The notes beneath the pieces were generated by a model. The model was not told the DNA's origin. It did not search any database and saw only the letters and a list, made by a program, of their open reading frames with translations. This document shows positions 54,075-63,280 of a stretch of 64,000 bases of DNA, one piece after another. A program made the translations under genes and the position numbers. The stretch covers positions 1 through 64,000 of the forward strand of contig NZ_BSNS01000012.1 of assembly GCF_030160115.1 (NCBI RefSeq), read 5' to 3'. The DNA is from Devosia nitrariae (GTDB lineage Bacteria > Pseudomonadota > Alphaproteobacteria > Rhizobiales > Devosiaceae). Numbering within the stretch: the stretch's first letter is position 1; the number at the start of each line of letters is the position of its first letter.

Positions 54075-54578
54075 ATGGACACTGCGCACACCATCGCCAT
54101 CGAACCGCTGACCGCAGAGGCCTTCGCCCCGTTCGGACAGGTCATCGAGACCGCAGGCGCCCACCATTATCCGATCAACAACGGCAAGACTGAGCGTTAT
54201 CACGACCTGGCGCGGGTGGAACTGGCCGGCGTCCACGCCCGTCCGCTGATCTCGATCTTCCGCGGCCAACCTTATGACCTGCCGCTGACCCTCGCCATGG
54301 TCGAGCGCCACCCGCTCGGCAGCCAGGCCTTCTATCCGCTCTCGGAGCGTCCCTTCCTCGTCATCGTCGCGCCCGACGAGCCCGATGGTCCCGGCACCCC
54401 CCGCGCGTTCCTCGCCACTCCGGGTCAGGGCGTCAACATCGCCATGAATACCTGGCACGGCGTCCTGACACCCCTCGAGGCCGAGAGCGACTTCCTCGTC
54501 GTCGACCGCGGCGGCGAGGGCAACAATTTGGAAGAATTCAACTTTTCGACGCCCTACCAGATCGTACTGGCCGACTGA
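54075..54578 (+). CDS. allA: ureidoglycolate lyase
   Basis: Cleaves ureidoglycolate to glyoxylate and urea. The 167 residues begin [20 protein letters not shown] and include [20 protein letters not shown] and [18 protein letters not shown] with the later [15 protein letters not shown], all family marks. It follows the aminohydrolase by 4 bp. Its product glyoxylate can be used by the GlcB encoded 17 kb away in the same cluster. Confidence 0.94.
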   Translation: MDTAHTIAIEPLTAEAFAPFGQVIETAGAHHYPINNGKTERYHDLARVELAGVHARPLISIFRGQPYDLPLTLAMVERHPLGSQAFYPLSERPFLVIVAPDEPDGPGTPRAFLATPGQGVNIAMNTWHGVLTPLEAESDFLVVDRGGEGNNLEEFNFSTPYQIVLAD

Positions 54579-54630
54579 GCGGCTACCCCAACCCCTTGCG
54601 CGGCACGCGGCAATCGTCGAGCATGGCGCC

Positions 54631-55269
54631 ATGAACGACCTGCTTCACGACACACCGGCTTTGATCGGGCGTCTCTTTGACGTGATCGAAACCGATATCG
54701 CCGCCAGGACCCGCGCCAGCGTTGCCGCCGGCAACAAGATCTTCGGCGCGGCCATCCTGCGCAAATCCGACCTCTCAGTGGTTGTCGCCGAGACCAACAA
54801 CGAAGTGGAAAACCCGCTCTGGCATGGCGAGATCCACGCCATCAAGCGCTTCTACGAGCTTAGCCCCGGGAAGCGCCCGAACCCCAAGGATTGCCTATTC
54901 CTTGCCACGCACGAGCCCTGTTCGCTATGTCTCTCGGGCATCACCTGGGCGGGGTTCGACAATTTCTATTTTCTCTTTTCGCACGAAGAGAGCCGCGACA
55001 GCTTCGCCATCCCCTACGACATCCAGATCCTGCGCGAAGTCTACGCGGTACCCGACCCCGGCAAGAACGAAGCGCCGCCCGACCGGCCGCTCTACAACCG
55101 CACCAACCGCTTCTGGCAGAGCCACGACATCACCCGCATGATCGCCAGCCTCGACCGCGGCAATCGCGAACAGCTGCTTGCGCGGCTCGACGACATCGGC
55201 GCGCTCTATGCCGACCTCTCGGCCGCCTATCAGAAGGGCAAGGGTGGGCGAGGCATTCCCCTCGCCTAA
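54631..55269 (+). CDS. zinc-dependent nucleoside/purine deaminase
   Basis: Cytidine-deaminase-fold protein of 212 residues with the zinc motif WHGEIHAIKRF (His, catalytic Glu) and THEPCSLCLSG (Cys-x-x-Cys). The N-terminal half is IAARTRASVAAGNKIFGAAI. Substrate could be guanine, cytosine or a nucleoside; the purine cluster favours a purine base or nucleoside. It follows allA by 52 bp on the same strand, probably the last gene of this unit. Confidence 0.8.
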   Translation: MNDLLHDTPALIGRLFDVIETDIAARTRASVAAGNKIFGAAILRKSDLSVVVAETNNEVENPLWHGEIHAIKRFYELSPGKRPNPKDCLFLATHEPCSLCLSGITWAGFDNFYFLFSHEESRDSFAIPYDIQILREVYAVPDPGKNEAPPDRPLYNRTNRFWQSHDITRMIASLDRGNREQLLARLDDIGALYADLSAAYQKGKGGRGIPLA

Positions 55270-55290
55270 TGCCGGACGCGAAGAAGCCTG

Positions 55291-55309
55291 TCCCGGACTT
55301 GATCCGGGA
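55291..55309. terminator. short hairpin after deaminase gene
   Basis: TCCCGGA / TCCGGGA with a CTTGA loop, 22 bases after the deaminase stop. This GTCCCGGACTTGATCCGGG-type sequence is a frequent intergenic hairpin in alphaproteobacteria in my experience. No T-run follows, so termination is uncertain. Confidence 0.4.
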
Positions 55310-55355
55310 TGGACACCACTGTAGCGGTTCGAAAACGCGATCGGGATTTAAGTCC

Positions 55356-55466
55356 CTACTCGCTGAGCGACACGATGTTGCTGCGCGGTGCCTCGGCGAA
55401 CGAGGCGGCAAGGGTCAAAAAGCTCATTGCGGCGGCAAAGAGCACGGCAAGTACGAACTGGGTCAT
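55356..55466 (-). CDS. possible small secreted or membrane peptide
   Basis: 36-codon frame encoding a signal-like sequence (MTQFVLAVLFAAAMSFLTLA followed by ASFAEAPRSNIVSLSE). The ATG has AGGGAG 8 bases upstream. The short polar tail after a likely cleavage or membrane segment suggests a small exported or membrane-bound peptide. The rest of the 425-bp gap between the deaminase and otsB shows no other gene; a small ACCTGAA/TTCAGGT dyad lies near 55530-55580. Confidence 0.45.
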   Translation of the reverse strand: MTQFVLAVLFAAAMSFLTLAASFAEAPRSNIVSLSE

Positions 55467-55694
55467 CGTCTGCACTCCCTGTGCGATCCGGGCGCTCCAG
55501 CGCATTGGAATGCTCCTTGATAATCTCACGCACCTGAACACGAGAGCAATGGCTCATTCACCCCCCATTCAGGTAGGCCGCATGGCGAATACGTGCCATT
55601 CGGTGAGCGGGCGGCGATTTGCAGAACCTTTCGCGACTTCATACGTTGCAGTCACGCACCCATGGATATGCAGGATCACCAACAGGATCGTCAA

Positions 55695-56483
55695 ATGACT
55701 GATGCGCGAACCGGGCACGACGAGGCCGCGCCGGCGCGGCTTGCCATCTTCACCGACTTCGACGGCACACTCGTCGAAATCGCCGAAAGACCTGAGGAGG
55801 TCAAGGTCGCTGCGGATCTGCCCAGACAACTCGGCCGGGCAGCCGAACAGCTCGACAGCGCCTTCGCCGTGATCACCGGCCGCGAGATCGACGACATCGA
55901 CCGTTTCCTTTCTCCGCTTCATCTGCCTATCGCCGGGGCGCACGGCAGCCAGCGGCGCCGCGCCGACGGAGCGGTCGAGGGGCTGGACGACGATATCGTT
56001 CGCGCCGCCGATGAGCTCGCGCGCCGATTGGAGCCGTTGCTGGCTGACAATCCGGGCCTCATCGTCGAGCGCAAGCGCGGCGCCGTCGCCCTGCACTATC
56101 GGCAGGCTCCTGAACTCGAGCAGGCCTGCAAGGTGGCCATGAACGAGGCGGCCCGCTTCGACGACCGCTTCACGCTTGTCGAAGGCAAAATGGTCATCGA
56201 GGCGAGGCCCCAGGGTCTCAGCAAAGGCACGGCGTTGCGCGCCTTCATGCGCGAGCCGCCGTTTGCCGGACGTATTCCCGTCTTCATCGGCGATGACACG
56301 ACCGACGAGGACGGCTTCGTCGCCGCCCAGGAATTGGGCGGCGTCGGCATCAAGCTCGGTTCCGGTCCTACGGCCGCCCGCATGCGTATTGCCGACGTCG
56401 CCTCGGTGCATGCCCTGATCCAGGGCTTGGGCGACCTCTCCTTCCGTGAAGAAACGGGAGGCAGACAACATCAGCACGTATAG
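55695..56483 (+). CDS. otsB: trehalose-6-phosphate phosphatase
   Basis: HAD-family phosphatase producing trehalose from trehalose-6-phosphate. Motif I FTDFDGTLVEIAERPEEV, GAHGSQRRR, the ERKRGAVALHYR segment and motif IV FIGDDTTDEDGFVAA are present. The start is uncertain: ATG at 55695 (AGGAT upstream) is used, while 55662 and 55668 are in-frame alternatives. 262 aa is normal for OtsB. It precedes otsA by 12 bp. Confidence 0.92.
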   Translation: MTDARTGHDEAAPARLAIFTDFDGTLVEIAERPEEVKVAADLPRQLGRAAEQLDSAFAVITGREIDDIDRFLSPLHLPIAGAHGSQRRRADGAVEGLDDDIVRAADELARRLEPLLADNPGLIVERKRGAVALHYRQAPELEQACKVAMNEAARFDDRFTLVEGKMVIEARPQGLSKGTALRAFMREPPFAGRIPVFIGDDTTDEDGFVAAQELGGVGIKLGSGPTAARMRIADVASVHALIQGLGDLSFREETGGRQHQHV

Positions 56484-56495
56484 GGGCAAACACCA

Positions 56496-57914
56496 ATGAG
56501 CAGACTCATCGTCGTATCCAATCGCACGCCTGGCAAAGGCCCGGCGGCCGGCGGACTTGCGGTCGCACTGCGTAAGACGCTGGCCGAGCGAGACGGATTC
56601 TGGTTCGGCTGGTCCGGCCGGCTGGTCGACCGGCCCGACAGTGAAGCGGTGTTCGAGGACATCGAGGGCATAAAGGTCGGTAAGATCGATCTTACCCGCG
56701 ACGACCACCACGCCTACTATGCCGGTTTTTCCAATTCCATCCTCTGGCCGAGCTTTCATCTGCGGCTCGACCTGGCCACCATCGAGGGCCACTGGTACGA
56801 AGGCTATCGCCGCGTCAACGCCCAGTTCGCCCAGGCACTGCTGCCTCATATCGCGCCGGACGACGTGATCTGGGTCCACGACTACCATATGATCCCGCTT
56901 GCCTCTGAACTGCGGCACTTAGGGATCAACAACCGCATCGGCTTTTACCTCCACATCCCCTTCCCCACTGTCGACGCGCTCTACGCCATCCCCCACCATA
57001 ACGAACTGATGCGCGACCTTTCGCGCTACGACCTCATTGGCATGCAGGCCAACCGCGACGTCTCGGCCTTCACCGAGTTCGCCGATCACCAGTCGCCTTC
57101 GACCCTGTCGGGCAGTCCGCTCAAATCCGTCGATTTCTCGCGGACCGAGGTAGCGGCCTTCCCCATCGGGTCGGACCCTGAAGCCTTTGCACGCCTGGCG
57201 GTCAGCCCGGCAGCCACCAAGATGGTCAGACGCATGGAGCGTGCCCTTGGCGACCAGGCGCTGGTGCTCGGCGTCGACCGGCTCGATTATTCCAAGGGCC
57301 TGCCGCAGCGCGTCGAAGCCTATGAGAAGCTTTTGGCCAACAATGCCAGCCTCCGCCGGCAGGTTCATCTCCTGCAGGTGGCCCCACCCTCGCGCGACAC
57401 CATCAAGGAATACCAGGAAACGAGCGACACGCTCGACGCCATGGTCGGGCGCTTGATGGGGCGCTTTGCCGAACCGGACTGGCAGCCCGTGACCTACGTC
57501 AAGCGTGCCTACGGCCAGCCGAGCCTGGCTGGCCTGTACCGCCTCGCACGGGTCGGGCTGGTGACGCCCCTTCGCGACGGCATGAATCTGGTGGCCCACG
57601 AATACGTCGCTTCGCAGGACCCGCACGACCCAGGCGTGCTGGTCCTGTCACGCTTTGCCGGCGCCGCCGAGATCTTCGAGGACGCGCTGCTGGTCAACCC
57701 CTTCGACACCGACGAGACGGCCGAAGCTCTGCGGCTCGCCCTCAACATGCCGATCGAGGAGCGCCGGCATCGATGGGAACGGCTGATGGCCGGCGCCCAT
57801 GACCACAGCGTCGACCGCTGGGCCGAGAGCTATCTGTCGCGCCTCGCGCCGACCGGGCAGAACGGCCAGCCGGCACCGGTGCGCGACGTGCTCTATCTCG
57901 ATTCCGTGGCGTGA
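56496..57914 (+). CDS. otsA: trehalose-6-phosphate synthase
   Basis: GT20 glycosyltransferase making trehalose-6-phosphate from UDP-glucose and glucose-6-phosphate. Active-site motifs are visible: SNRTPGKGPAAGGLAVAL, VHDYHMIPLASELR, FYLHIPFPTVDAL, GVDRLDYSKGLPQRV and the donor site TPLRDGMNLVAHEY. Length 472 aa is typical. otsB-otsA form an operon; trehalose is usually an osmoprotectant or desiccation protectant. Confidence 0.95.
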   Translation: MSRLIVVSNRTPGKGPAAGGLAVALRKTLAERDGFWFGWSGRLVDRPDSEAVFEDIEGIKVGKIDLTRDDHHAYYAGFSNSILWPSFHLRLDLATIEGHWYEGYRRVNAQFAQALLPHIAPDDVIWVHDYHMIPLASELRHLGINNRIGFYLHIPFPTVDALYAIPHHNELMRDLSRYDLIGMQANRDVSAFTEFADHQSPSTLSGSPLKSVDFSRTEVAAFPIGSDPEAFARLAVSPAATKMVRRMERALGDQALVLGVDRLDYSKGLPQRVEAYEKLLANNASLRRQVHLLQVAPPSRDTIKEYQETSDTLDAMVGRLMGRFAEPDWQPVTYVKRAYGQPSLAGLYRLARVGLVTPLRDGMNLVAHEYVASQDPHDPGVLVLSRFAGAAEIFEDALLVNPFDTDETAEALRLALNMPIEERRHRWERLMAGAHDHSVDRWAESYLSRLAPTGQNGQPAPVRDVLYLDSVA

Positions 57915-58017
57915 TCCTTTCCAAGGATTCACCCACCTCACCGAGTTGTAACGCCCTTCTCCCATCGCCTCGCTTTAGAGTTGAGGCACACCAACGCCGC
58001 GCGGAGGGGATGAAAAC

Positions 58018-58731
58018 ATGGCTCTGACGAAGTGGTTGAACCGGCGGGAAGTCCTGTCGCTGGTAGCGGTGACCGCTGCCGGCGGCACATTGATGAGCCA
58101 GACCGCGTTCGCTGAGGAGACCAGCGCCGGTGGGACGCAGGGCCTGCTGCCTGGCGCCGATGTCTGCGTCATTACCCCAGAGGTGACCGAAGGCCCCTAT
58201 TATTTCGATCCGGCCCTCGAACGCGTCGACATCACCGAAGGCCTGCCCGGTGTGCCGATCCGCGTACGGCTGCAGGTTGTCGATGGTTCCTGTCAACCGA
58301 TGCCTGGCGCGCGCGTCGACATCTGGCATGCCAGTGCCGACGGCATCTATTCGGGCTACGCCAACCAGCCCGGAGGCATCGACGCGACGGGGGAGACCTT
58401 CATGCGCGGCACGCTCTTTGCCGACGACGCTGGCACTGTCGAGTTCGCATCGATCTATCCCGGCTGGTACCGCGGGCGCACGACCCACATCCATTTCAAG
58501 GTCTTCCTCGACGAGACCAATGTGCTGACCGGACAGCTGTTCTTTCCCGATGAGCTGTCCGAACACATCTACAGTAACACCTCGCCTTACAACGCCCGCG
58601 CTGAGCGCGATACGCTCAACTCCAATGACTCCATTGCGGCCCGGGCGACCCAAGCCTCTTTTGCCAATGTCGAGGAACTGGGAGAAGCCTATCTGGTTGC
58701 CATGATCATCGGCGTCGATCCCAGCACGTAG
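58018..58731 (+). CDS. exported intradiol ring-cleavage dioxygenase-like protein
   Basis: 237-residue protein with a twin-arginine signal (LNRREVLSLVAVTAAGG, processing near TAFAE). The rest has the intradiol dioxygenase fold: VTEGPYYFDPAL, RVDIWHASADGIYSGYANQ, and the iron-ligand region YPGWYRGRTTHIHFKVF with His-x-His and nearby Tyr. Catechol-type substrate and export to the periplasm are inferred. No aromatic catabolic genes adjoin it, and the closest genes are otsA and the LysR regulator. Confidence 0.82.
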   Translation: MALTKWLNRREVLSLVAVTAAGGTLMSQTAFAEETSAGGTQGLLPGADVCVITPEVTEGPYYFDPALERVDITEGLPGVPIRVRLQVVDGSCQPMPGARVDIWHASADGIYSGYANQPGGIDATGETFMRGTLFADDAGTVEFASIYPGWYRGRTTHIHFKVFLDETNVLTGQLFFPDELSEHIYSNTSPYNARAERDTLNSNDSIAARATQASFANVEELGEAYLVAMIIGVDPST

Positions 58732-58887
58732 CGCGCGTGCGGCATCAGCCCTGATGACATCTGAGCCGCGGACATCCTATGAGCAACAACCAGCCTTCCC
58801 CGTTCTGGGATGAACGTCCGCTGTGCCCCGCCTCGGGAGGAGCCGAGCCTGCCTGACGCTCCTGTTCGCGGCCGCTGGCTCGAGGTA

Positions 58888-59829
58888 TCACGCCGAGTTC
58901 GAGACTGGCGCCAGCTTGGGCAGGACCGATCTGGCAGCCAGTTTGATGCGATCGACGAGATCGGCGATCTTGGCATCGCCAGCGCGGTCGGCGAGCAGGT
59001 AGATGCCCATTGTCCTGGCGACCGGAGGTTCAGCCTGCTCCACCTCCAACAGCCCGCGCCTGCCGATCTCTGCGCTCATGAGCTTGGTGAAATGCAGCAC
59101 CGCGTCGCTGTCGCGCACGTAGTCTATGCAGGCGGTAAGGGAGTTGGACGCGAAGGCGAAGCGCGAGGCGACGAAGGCGCTGGCGATGGTTTCCAGCCGT
59201 TCCGCCTCATTGATGAAGGCGCGATAGCGGTTCTCGGGCGTCGCCGGAAACGCGCGCGGATAGGAGAAAATCTCACTGCGGTTGCGCGGTACCCCGAGGA
59301 GCGGGTGGTCTGGGCGCACGAAGTACCCAGGCGGCGACTGGCTGAGCGGGATGAACTGGGCACCGGCCGTCGCCCGCAGACCATCGAACCGGAAGGACAC
59401 GAAAAGGCTGATATCCCCGGACAGGAGCTGCTCCATGCACTGGATCTGGTCGGCCACATTGACCCGCACCGGTGCCGTCGGATGGTCGATCCGATACGCT
59501 TTGACCACATCGTGGATGAACAGCGTCCACCAGGTATCGCCACAGGCTAGAGCAATCCCTTCCTCGCTGCGCTCCCGCTGCTCCCTGAGGCTGATCAGCG
59601 CATTGTCGTAGATGCGCTGCATCATACGCACATTCTCGCATAGCGACTCGCCATAGGGGGTGAGCCTCACCCCCTCCGAGGTGCGGCGCAGCAGCGGCAG
59701 GCCGACTTCCTTTTCCAGCTTCTGCATATTCACCGTCAATGTCGGTTGGGTCACGTTGAGTACGCGTGCCGCCGCAGTGATGCTGCCCGCTTCGGCAATG
59801 GCCAGAAACTGGCGCAGGGCCCGGTCCAT
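58888..59829 (-). CDS. LysR family transcriptional regulator
   Basis: 313-residue LysR regulator with N-terminal HTH LRQFLAIAEAGSITAAARVL and NVTQPTLTVNMQKLEKEVGL followed by a substrate-binding domain. It diverges from the substrate-binding protein gene across a 264-bp region, the classical LysR geometry, so it probably controls the binding protein and sulfatase genes. I could not pick a clear T-N11-A box. Confidence 0.88.
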   Translation of the reverse strand: MDRALRQFLAIAEAGSITAAARVLNVTQPTLTVNMQKLEKEVGLPLLRRTSEGVRLTPYGESLCENVRMMQRIYDNALISLREQRERSEEGIALACGDTWWTLFIHDVVKAYRIDHPTAPVRVNVADQIQCMEQLLSGDISLFVSFRFDGLRATAGAQFIPLSQSPPGYFVRPDHPLLGVPRNRSEIFSYPRAFPATPENRYRAFINEAERLETIASAFVASRFAFASNSLTACIDYVRDSDAVLHFTKLMSAEIGRRGLLEVEQAEPPVARTMGIYLLADRAGDAKIADLVDRIKLAARSVLPKLAPVSNSA

Positions 59830-60093
59830 CGAAGTCCTCCCTCATAGACGCAGTCTATTTTCCTAGCAGCATTTCATATTTTTCAAATAGGGCATGGTGT
59901 GATTAGTTCTGTCGAAAGAGCGCCACGGACCGGCTCGACCCGAGCGGCAGAAGCGCTCGAGCGGGATCGCCGACCAAGCCGACAAGCTTCGATTCATTGA
60001 GTGACCACCGCCACATGGCGGGGGCAGCGATGTCGTTTGCCGACGCCCAGATCCTGCCGCTTCGAGATCGACCGACTGTGGAGGAGGAAAGAC

Positions 60094-61377
60094 ATGAGTT
60101 TGAACCTGAACCGGCGCCAGATCCTGATGGGTGGCTCGGCACTTTTGGCATCGAGCTGGCTTGCGCCGGCCTTGGCGCAGGACATCAACCTGCGCATGAT
60201 GTTCTGGGGGAACCAGGATCGTGCGGATCGCACATTCAAGGTCCTCGAGGCATTCGGCGAAAAGACCGGCATCACTATCACCGGGGAGTTCCTGGCCTTC
60301 AGCGACTATTGGACCAAGGTTGCGACCCAGACAGTGGGTGGCGCCGCACCCGATGTCCTGACAATGGATGGGTCCGGTCGCTATGTCGCCGAATATGCGA
60401 GCCGCGACGCCCTTGCACCGCTGGACGAGTTCATCGGCAATGAACTCGATTTTGCCGATTTCGACCAGGACCAGCTGGAAGCCGGCAAGGTCGGCGGCAA
60501 GCTCTATGCCGTCAGCCTCGGCTCCAATGCCTTCGGCATGGTCGTCGACAGAGAGGCGTTCGACACTGCGGGCATCGACATTCCCGGTCCGCAAACGACT
60601 TATGACGACCTTTACGGCATGGCCGAAGCGTTCAAGACCGCTGGCCTCGGCCAGGCCGTCACCGACGACAGGTCAGGCTCCTGGGCGGCCCTGGAGAACT
60701 GGCTGCGCCAGAACGGCAAGGCCCTCTACACCGCGCAAGGCGAGCTCGGCTTCGACGAGGCGGACATGACGCGGTGGCTAACCTTGTGGAAGGAACTGCG
60801 CGATGGTGGCGTCTGCGTTGCCGCCGATATCCAGGCCATGGCCGACGGTCCTGCCAGTTCGCCCCTGATAACGGGGCACAGCGCTTCAATGGGAGAATTC
60901 TCCAATCTTCTGGTGGCCTACCAGGCATTGACGACGTCGCGGCTGGCGCTGACCAACTTCCCACGGGTCTCGCTGGATACACCCGGAGGCTACTATCGCC
61001 GCCCCTCCATGTTCTTTTCGATCAGCAATCGATCAGCCCATAAGGCCGAAGCCGCCCGCTTCGTCAACTTCTTCGTCAATGATCTCGAGGCCAACAGGAT
61101 CCTCAATGCGGAACGCGGTATTCCTCCTTCCGCCGCTGTCCGCGATGGCATTGCCGACAACCTCGACGAGGCCGGCAAGGCGGCCCTGGACTACGTCGGC
61201 GGGCTTGGGCCGCTCTTGAGCCCAGCGCCGCCGCAGTCGCCCAGCGGCGGCGGGGAGATCAACGAATCGCTGCTGCCCTCGGTCGGCCAGGAAGTCGCCT
61301 TCGGCGTGCAGCCGCCGGAAGCCGCCGCGGCCGCCTTCATTGCCGCCGCGCGCGAGGCCCTGCAGCGCGCCGGCTAG
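60094..61377 (+). CDS. sugar-type ABC transporter substrate-binding protein, orphan
   Basis: 427-residue family 1 solute-binding protein. Its signal (LNRRQILMGGSALLASSWLA, ending near ALAQ) has a twin-arginine-like NRR. The mature part resembles sugar binders: LRMMFWGNQDRADRTFKVLE, GAAPDVLTMDGSGRYVAEYA and FFSISNRSAHKAEAARFVNF. A strong GGAGGAGG precedes the ATG. Permease and ATPase genes normally follow such genes, but here a sulfatase does, so the transporter must be supplied elsewhere or has been lost. Confidence 0.85.
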   Translation: MSLNLNRRQILMGGSALLASSWLAPALAQDINLRMMFWGNQDRADRTFKVLEAFGEKTGITITGEFLAFSDYWTKVATQTVGGAAPDVLTMDGSGRYVAEYASRDALAPLDEFIGNELDFADFDQDQLEAGKVGGKLYAVSLGSNAFGMVVDREAFDTAGIDIPGPQTTYDDLYGMAEAFKTAGLGQAVTDDRSGSWAALENWLRQNGKALYTAQGELGFDEADMTRWLTLWKELRDGGVCVAADIQAMADGPASSPLITGHSASMGEFSNLLVAYQALTTSRLALTNFPRVSLDTPGGYYRRPSMFFSISNRSAHKAEAARFVNFFVNDLEANRILNAERGIPPSAAVRDGIADNLDEAGKAALDYVGGLGPLLSPAPPQSPSGGGEINESLLPSVGQEVAFGVQPPEAAAAAFIAAAREALQRAG

Positions 61378-61412
61378 AGCGTTTCACGATTTGACGGAAG
61401 CACGGGGGCAGT

Positions 61413-61451
61413 CGCTCCCCTCTCTTTGAAGACCTCAAGGAGAGGGGAGCG
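61413..61451. terminator. strong hairpin after binding-protein gene
   Basis: Perfect 12-bp arms CGCTCCCCTCTC (61413-61424) and GAGAGGGGAGCG (61440-61451) around a 15-base loop, 36 bases after the stop of the binding protein. No T-run follows on the plus strand. It may end that transcript or separate its expression from the sulfatase. Confidence 0.55.
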
Positions 61452-61524
61452 AAAGAGCCGTCGATTTTGCTAATCCGTGAAGAAGTCCAGTCCATACAAC
61501 TAAAGGCACGAAGGAGAAGGTCCT

Positions 61525-62826
61525 TTGCTTCGTGCCAAGTCTTCGGAGGCCGCCTTGGGTCCGAATATCATTTACATCCACACCCATGACAGCGGCCGCT
61601 ATGTTTCCCCCTATGGCCACGCCGTACCGACGCCGAACATCGCGCGTCTGGCCCGCGAAGGGGTGCTGTTCCGCAAGGCGCACACGGCTGCCCCCACCTG
61701 CAGTCCCAGCCGTGCGGCCTTACTCAACGGCAATTGGCCGCACGAGAACGGCATGATCGGCCTCGTCCATCGCGGTGCACGTCTCAACGATCCGCGCCAG
61801 CACCTGGCCAATGTGCTGAGCGAGGCGGGCTATGACTGTGCGCTGATCGGACTTCAGCATGTCGCGCCGCAGGACGAGCTCGGCGCGCTGGGCTATGGCG
61901 ACGTCATCGAACCCCCCACCAACCACGCCCGGGACGTCGCGCCTGCGGCGGCCGACTGGCTTGCGCGGCGAACCGGTGACAGGCCTTTTTTTCTTTCCGT
62001 CGGCTTCGTTGAAACTCACCGCGTTTATCCCGAGGCGGACAACAGGGACGATCCCCGCTACCTCGCGCCCCCGCCGGGCTATCCGGACGCGCCCGGGATA
62101 CGCGCCGATACGGCGCGTTTGCACACGAGCCTGCGCAGCGTCGACGATGCGGTTGGGCTGGTGCTTTTGGCCCTCGCCGCGTCAGGCAGGGCCGAAGAGA
62201 CCCTCGTGATCTTCACCACCGACCACGGGCTCCCCTGGCCGGAGGCGAAGGGCAATCTGGGTGATGCCGGCACCGGCGTGGCGCTGATCATGCGCGGGCC
62301 GTCCGGGTTTTGCGGTGGCCAGGTCGTCGATGCACTGATCTCCCAGCTCGACATCTTTCCCACTCTCATGGACATCGCGGGGCTTTCCAAACCGTCCTGG
62401 CTGAGGGGCAGGAGCCTGCTGCCGCTCGTGACGGGCGAAGCCAGGGAAATCCAGGACGAGATCTTCGCCGAAGTGACCTGCCATGCTGCCGCCGAACCCA
62501 TGCGGGCAATCCGCACGCATGAATGGCTCTACATCAAGCGCTTCGATGGCGGAGGATTGCGCGTACTGCCCAATGTGGACGACGGAGATGCCAAGGCGCT
62601 CTATCTCCAGCACGGCTGGACCGCCACCCCGCCTGCACCGCGAGCACTCTATAATGTCGTTCTCGATCCACTCGAAAAGCAAAACCGTATCGAAGAGGAG
62701 GCGTACGCAGGGATTGCCAATGCCCTCGATGCGCGGTTACACGAGTGGATGGCGACCACCAATGATCCGCTGCTCGAACCGGACTGGGCGCCACCGGCGC
62801 ATTTCAGGCTGAAGCATCGGTGCTGA
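61525..62826 (+). CDS. S1 family sulfatase
   Basis: 433-residue arylsulfatase-type enzyme. The formylglycine motif is CSPSR (Cys59, in AHTAAPTCSPSRAALLNG), of the Cys-type modified by a sulfatase maturation enzyme. Other marks: NIIYIHTHDSGRYVSPYG, GYDCALIGLQHVAP, PFFLSVGFVETHRVYP and VIFTTDHGLPWPEAKG. The overall pattern is close to N-sulfoglucosamine sulfohydrolase-like proteins. Start is TTG with AAGGAG upstream. Its link to the upstream binding protein suggests import of a sulfated sugar or its product. Confidence 0.88.
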   Translation: MLRAKSSEAALGPNIIYIHTHDSGRYVSPYGHAVPTPNIARLAREGVLFRKAHTAAPTCSPSRAALLNGNWPHENGMIGLVHRGARLNDPRQHLANVLSEAGYDCALIGLQHVAPQDELGALGYGDVIEPPTNHARDVAPAAADWLARRTGDRPFFLSVGFVETHRVYPEADNRDDPRYLAPPPGYPDAPGIRADTARLHTSLRSVDDAVGLVLLALAASGRAEETLVIFTTDHGLPWPEAKGNLGDAGTGVALIMRGPSGFCGGQVVDALISQLDIFPTLMDIAGLSKPSWLRGRSLLPLVTGEAREIQDEIFAEVTCHAAAEPMRAIRTHEWLYIKRFDGGGLRVLPNVDDGDAKALYLQHGWTATPPAPRALYNVVLDPLEKQNRIEEEAYAGIANALDARLHEWMATTNDPLLEPDWAPPAHFRLKHRC

Positions 62827-62841
62827 GACCAGGCCCGAGGG

Positions 62842-63280
62842 TAGAGGACCTTTTCCAGCGCCTCGTCGGCGAGCAGCTCATTGAGAACGCCGCGCTTGGC
62901 CTTTGCGCCGGAGAGGATCACCTGCTGCTCGATTTTGACGACGGTCGAGCCCTGAGGGGCAGCCTCGACGCGCAGGGGATCGTTGAGGAGATCCTTGGCG
63001 AGGTGGGGCGATATTGGGGCCATGGTGGCCGAGAACAGCATGGTCTGGCGCCTGGGACCGATGCCCTTGGCGATGGCCTTGACCGGTCCGATGAAGCCCA
63101 TGTCGAGCACGCGGTCGGCCTCGTCGAGGACCAGGAAGCGGGTTTCGTTGAGCCACACCTTGCCGTCATCGACAAGATCCTGGAGCCGTCCGGGAGTGGC
63201 CACCATCACGTCGACGCCCTTGGCGATCTTCTGGATCTTCGCATGGCGGGAAACGCCGCCGAGAACTAGGACGGTGGAGG
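62842..63280 (-). pseudogene. fragment of a DEAD-box RNA helicase gene (RhlE-like)
   Basis: The minus strand encodes only the middle of a RhlE-type helicase: VLVLGGVSRHAKIQKIAKG, VMVATPGRLQDLV (motif Ib), FLVLDEADRVLDMGF (DEAD motif II), TMLFSATMAP (motif III), then VRVEAAPQGST-like sequence and LNELLADEALEKVL. The Q motif and Walker A are missing at one end and the C-terminal RecA-like domain at the other. The frame itself is intact, but no complete gene can be read, so it is a truncated remnant. It ends 16 bp from the sulfatase stop. Confidence 0.8.

Noticed and set aside
55325..55345. GGTTCGAAA resembling a tRNA T-loop
   Set aside because: No acceptor stem, anticodon arm or CCA end can be folded around it.
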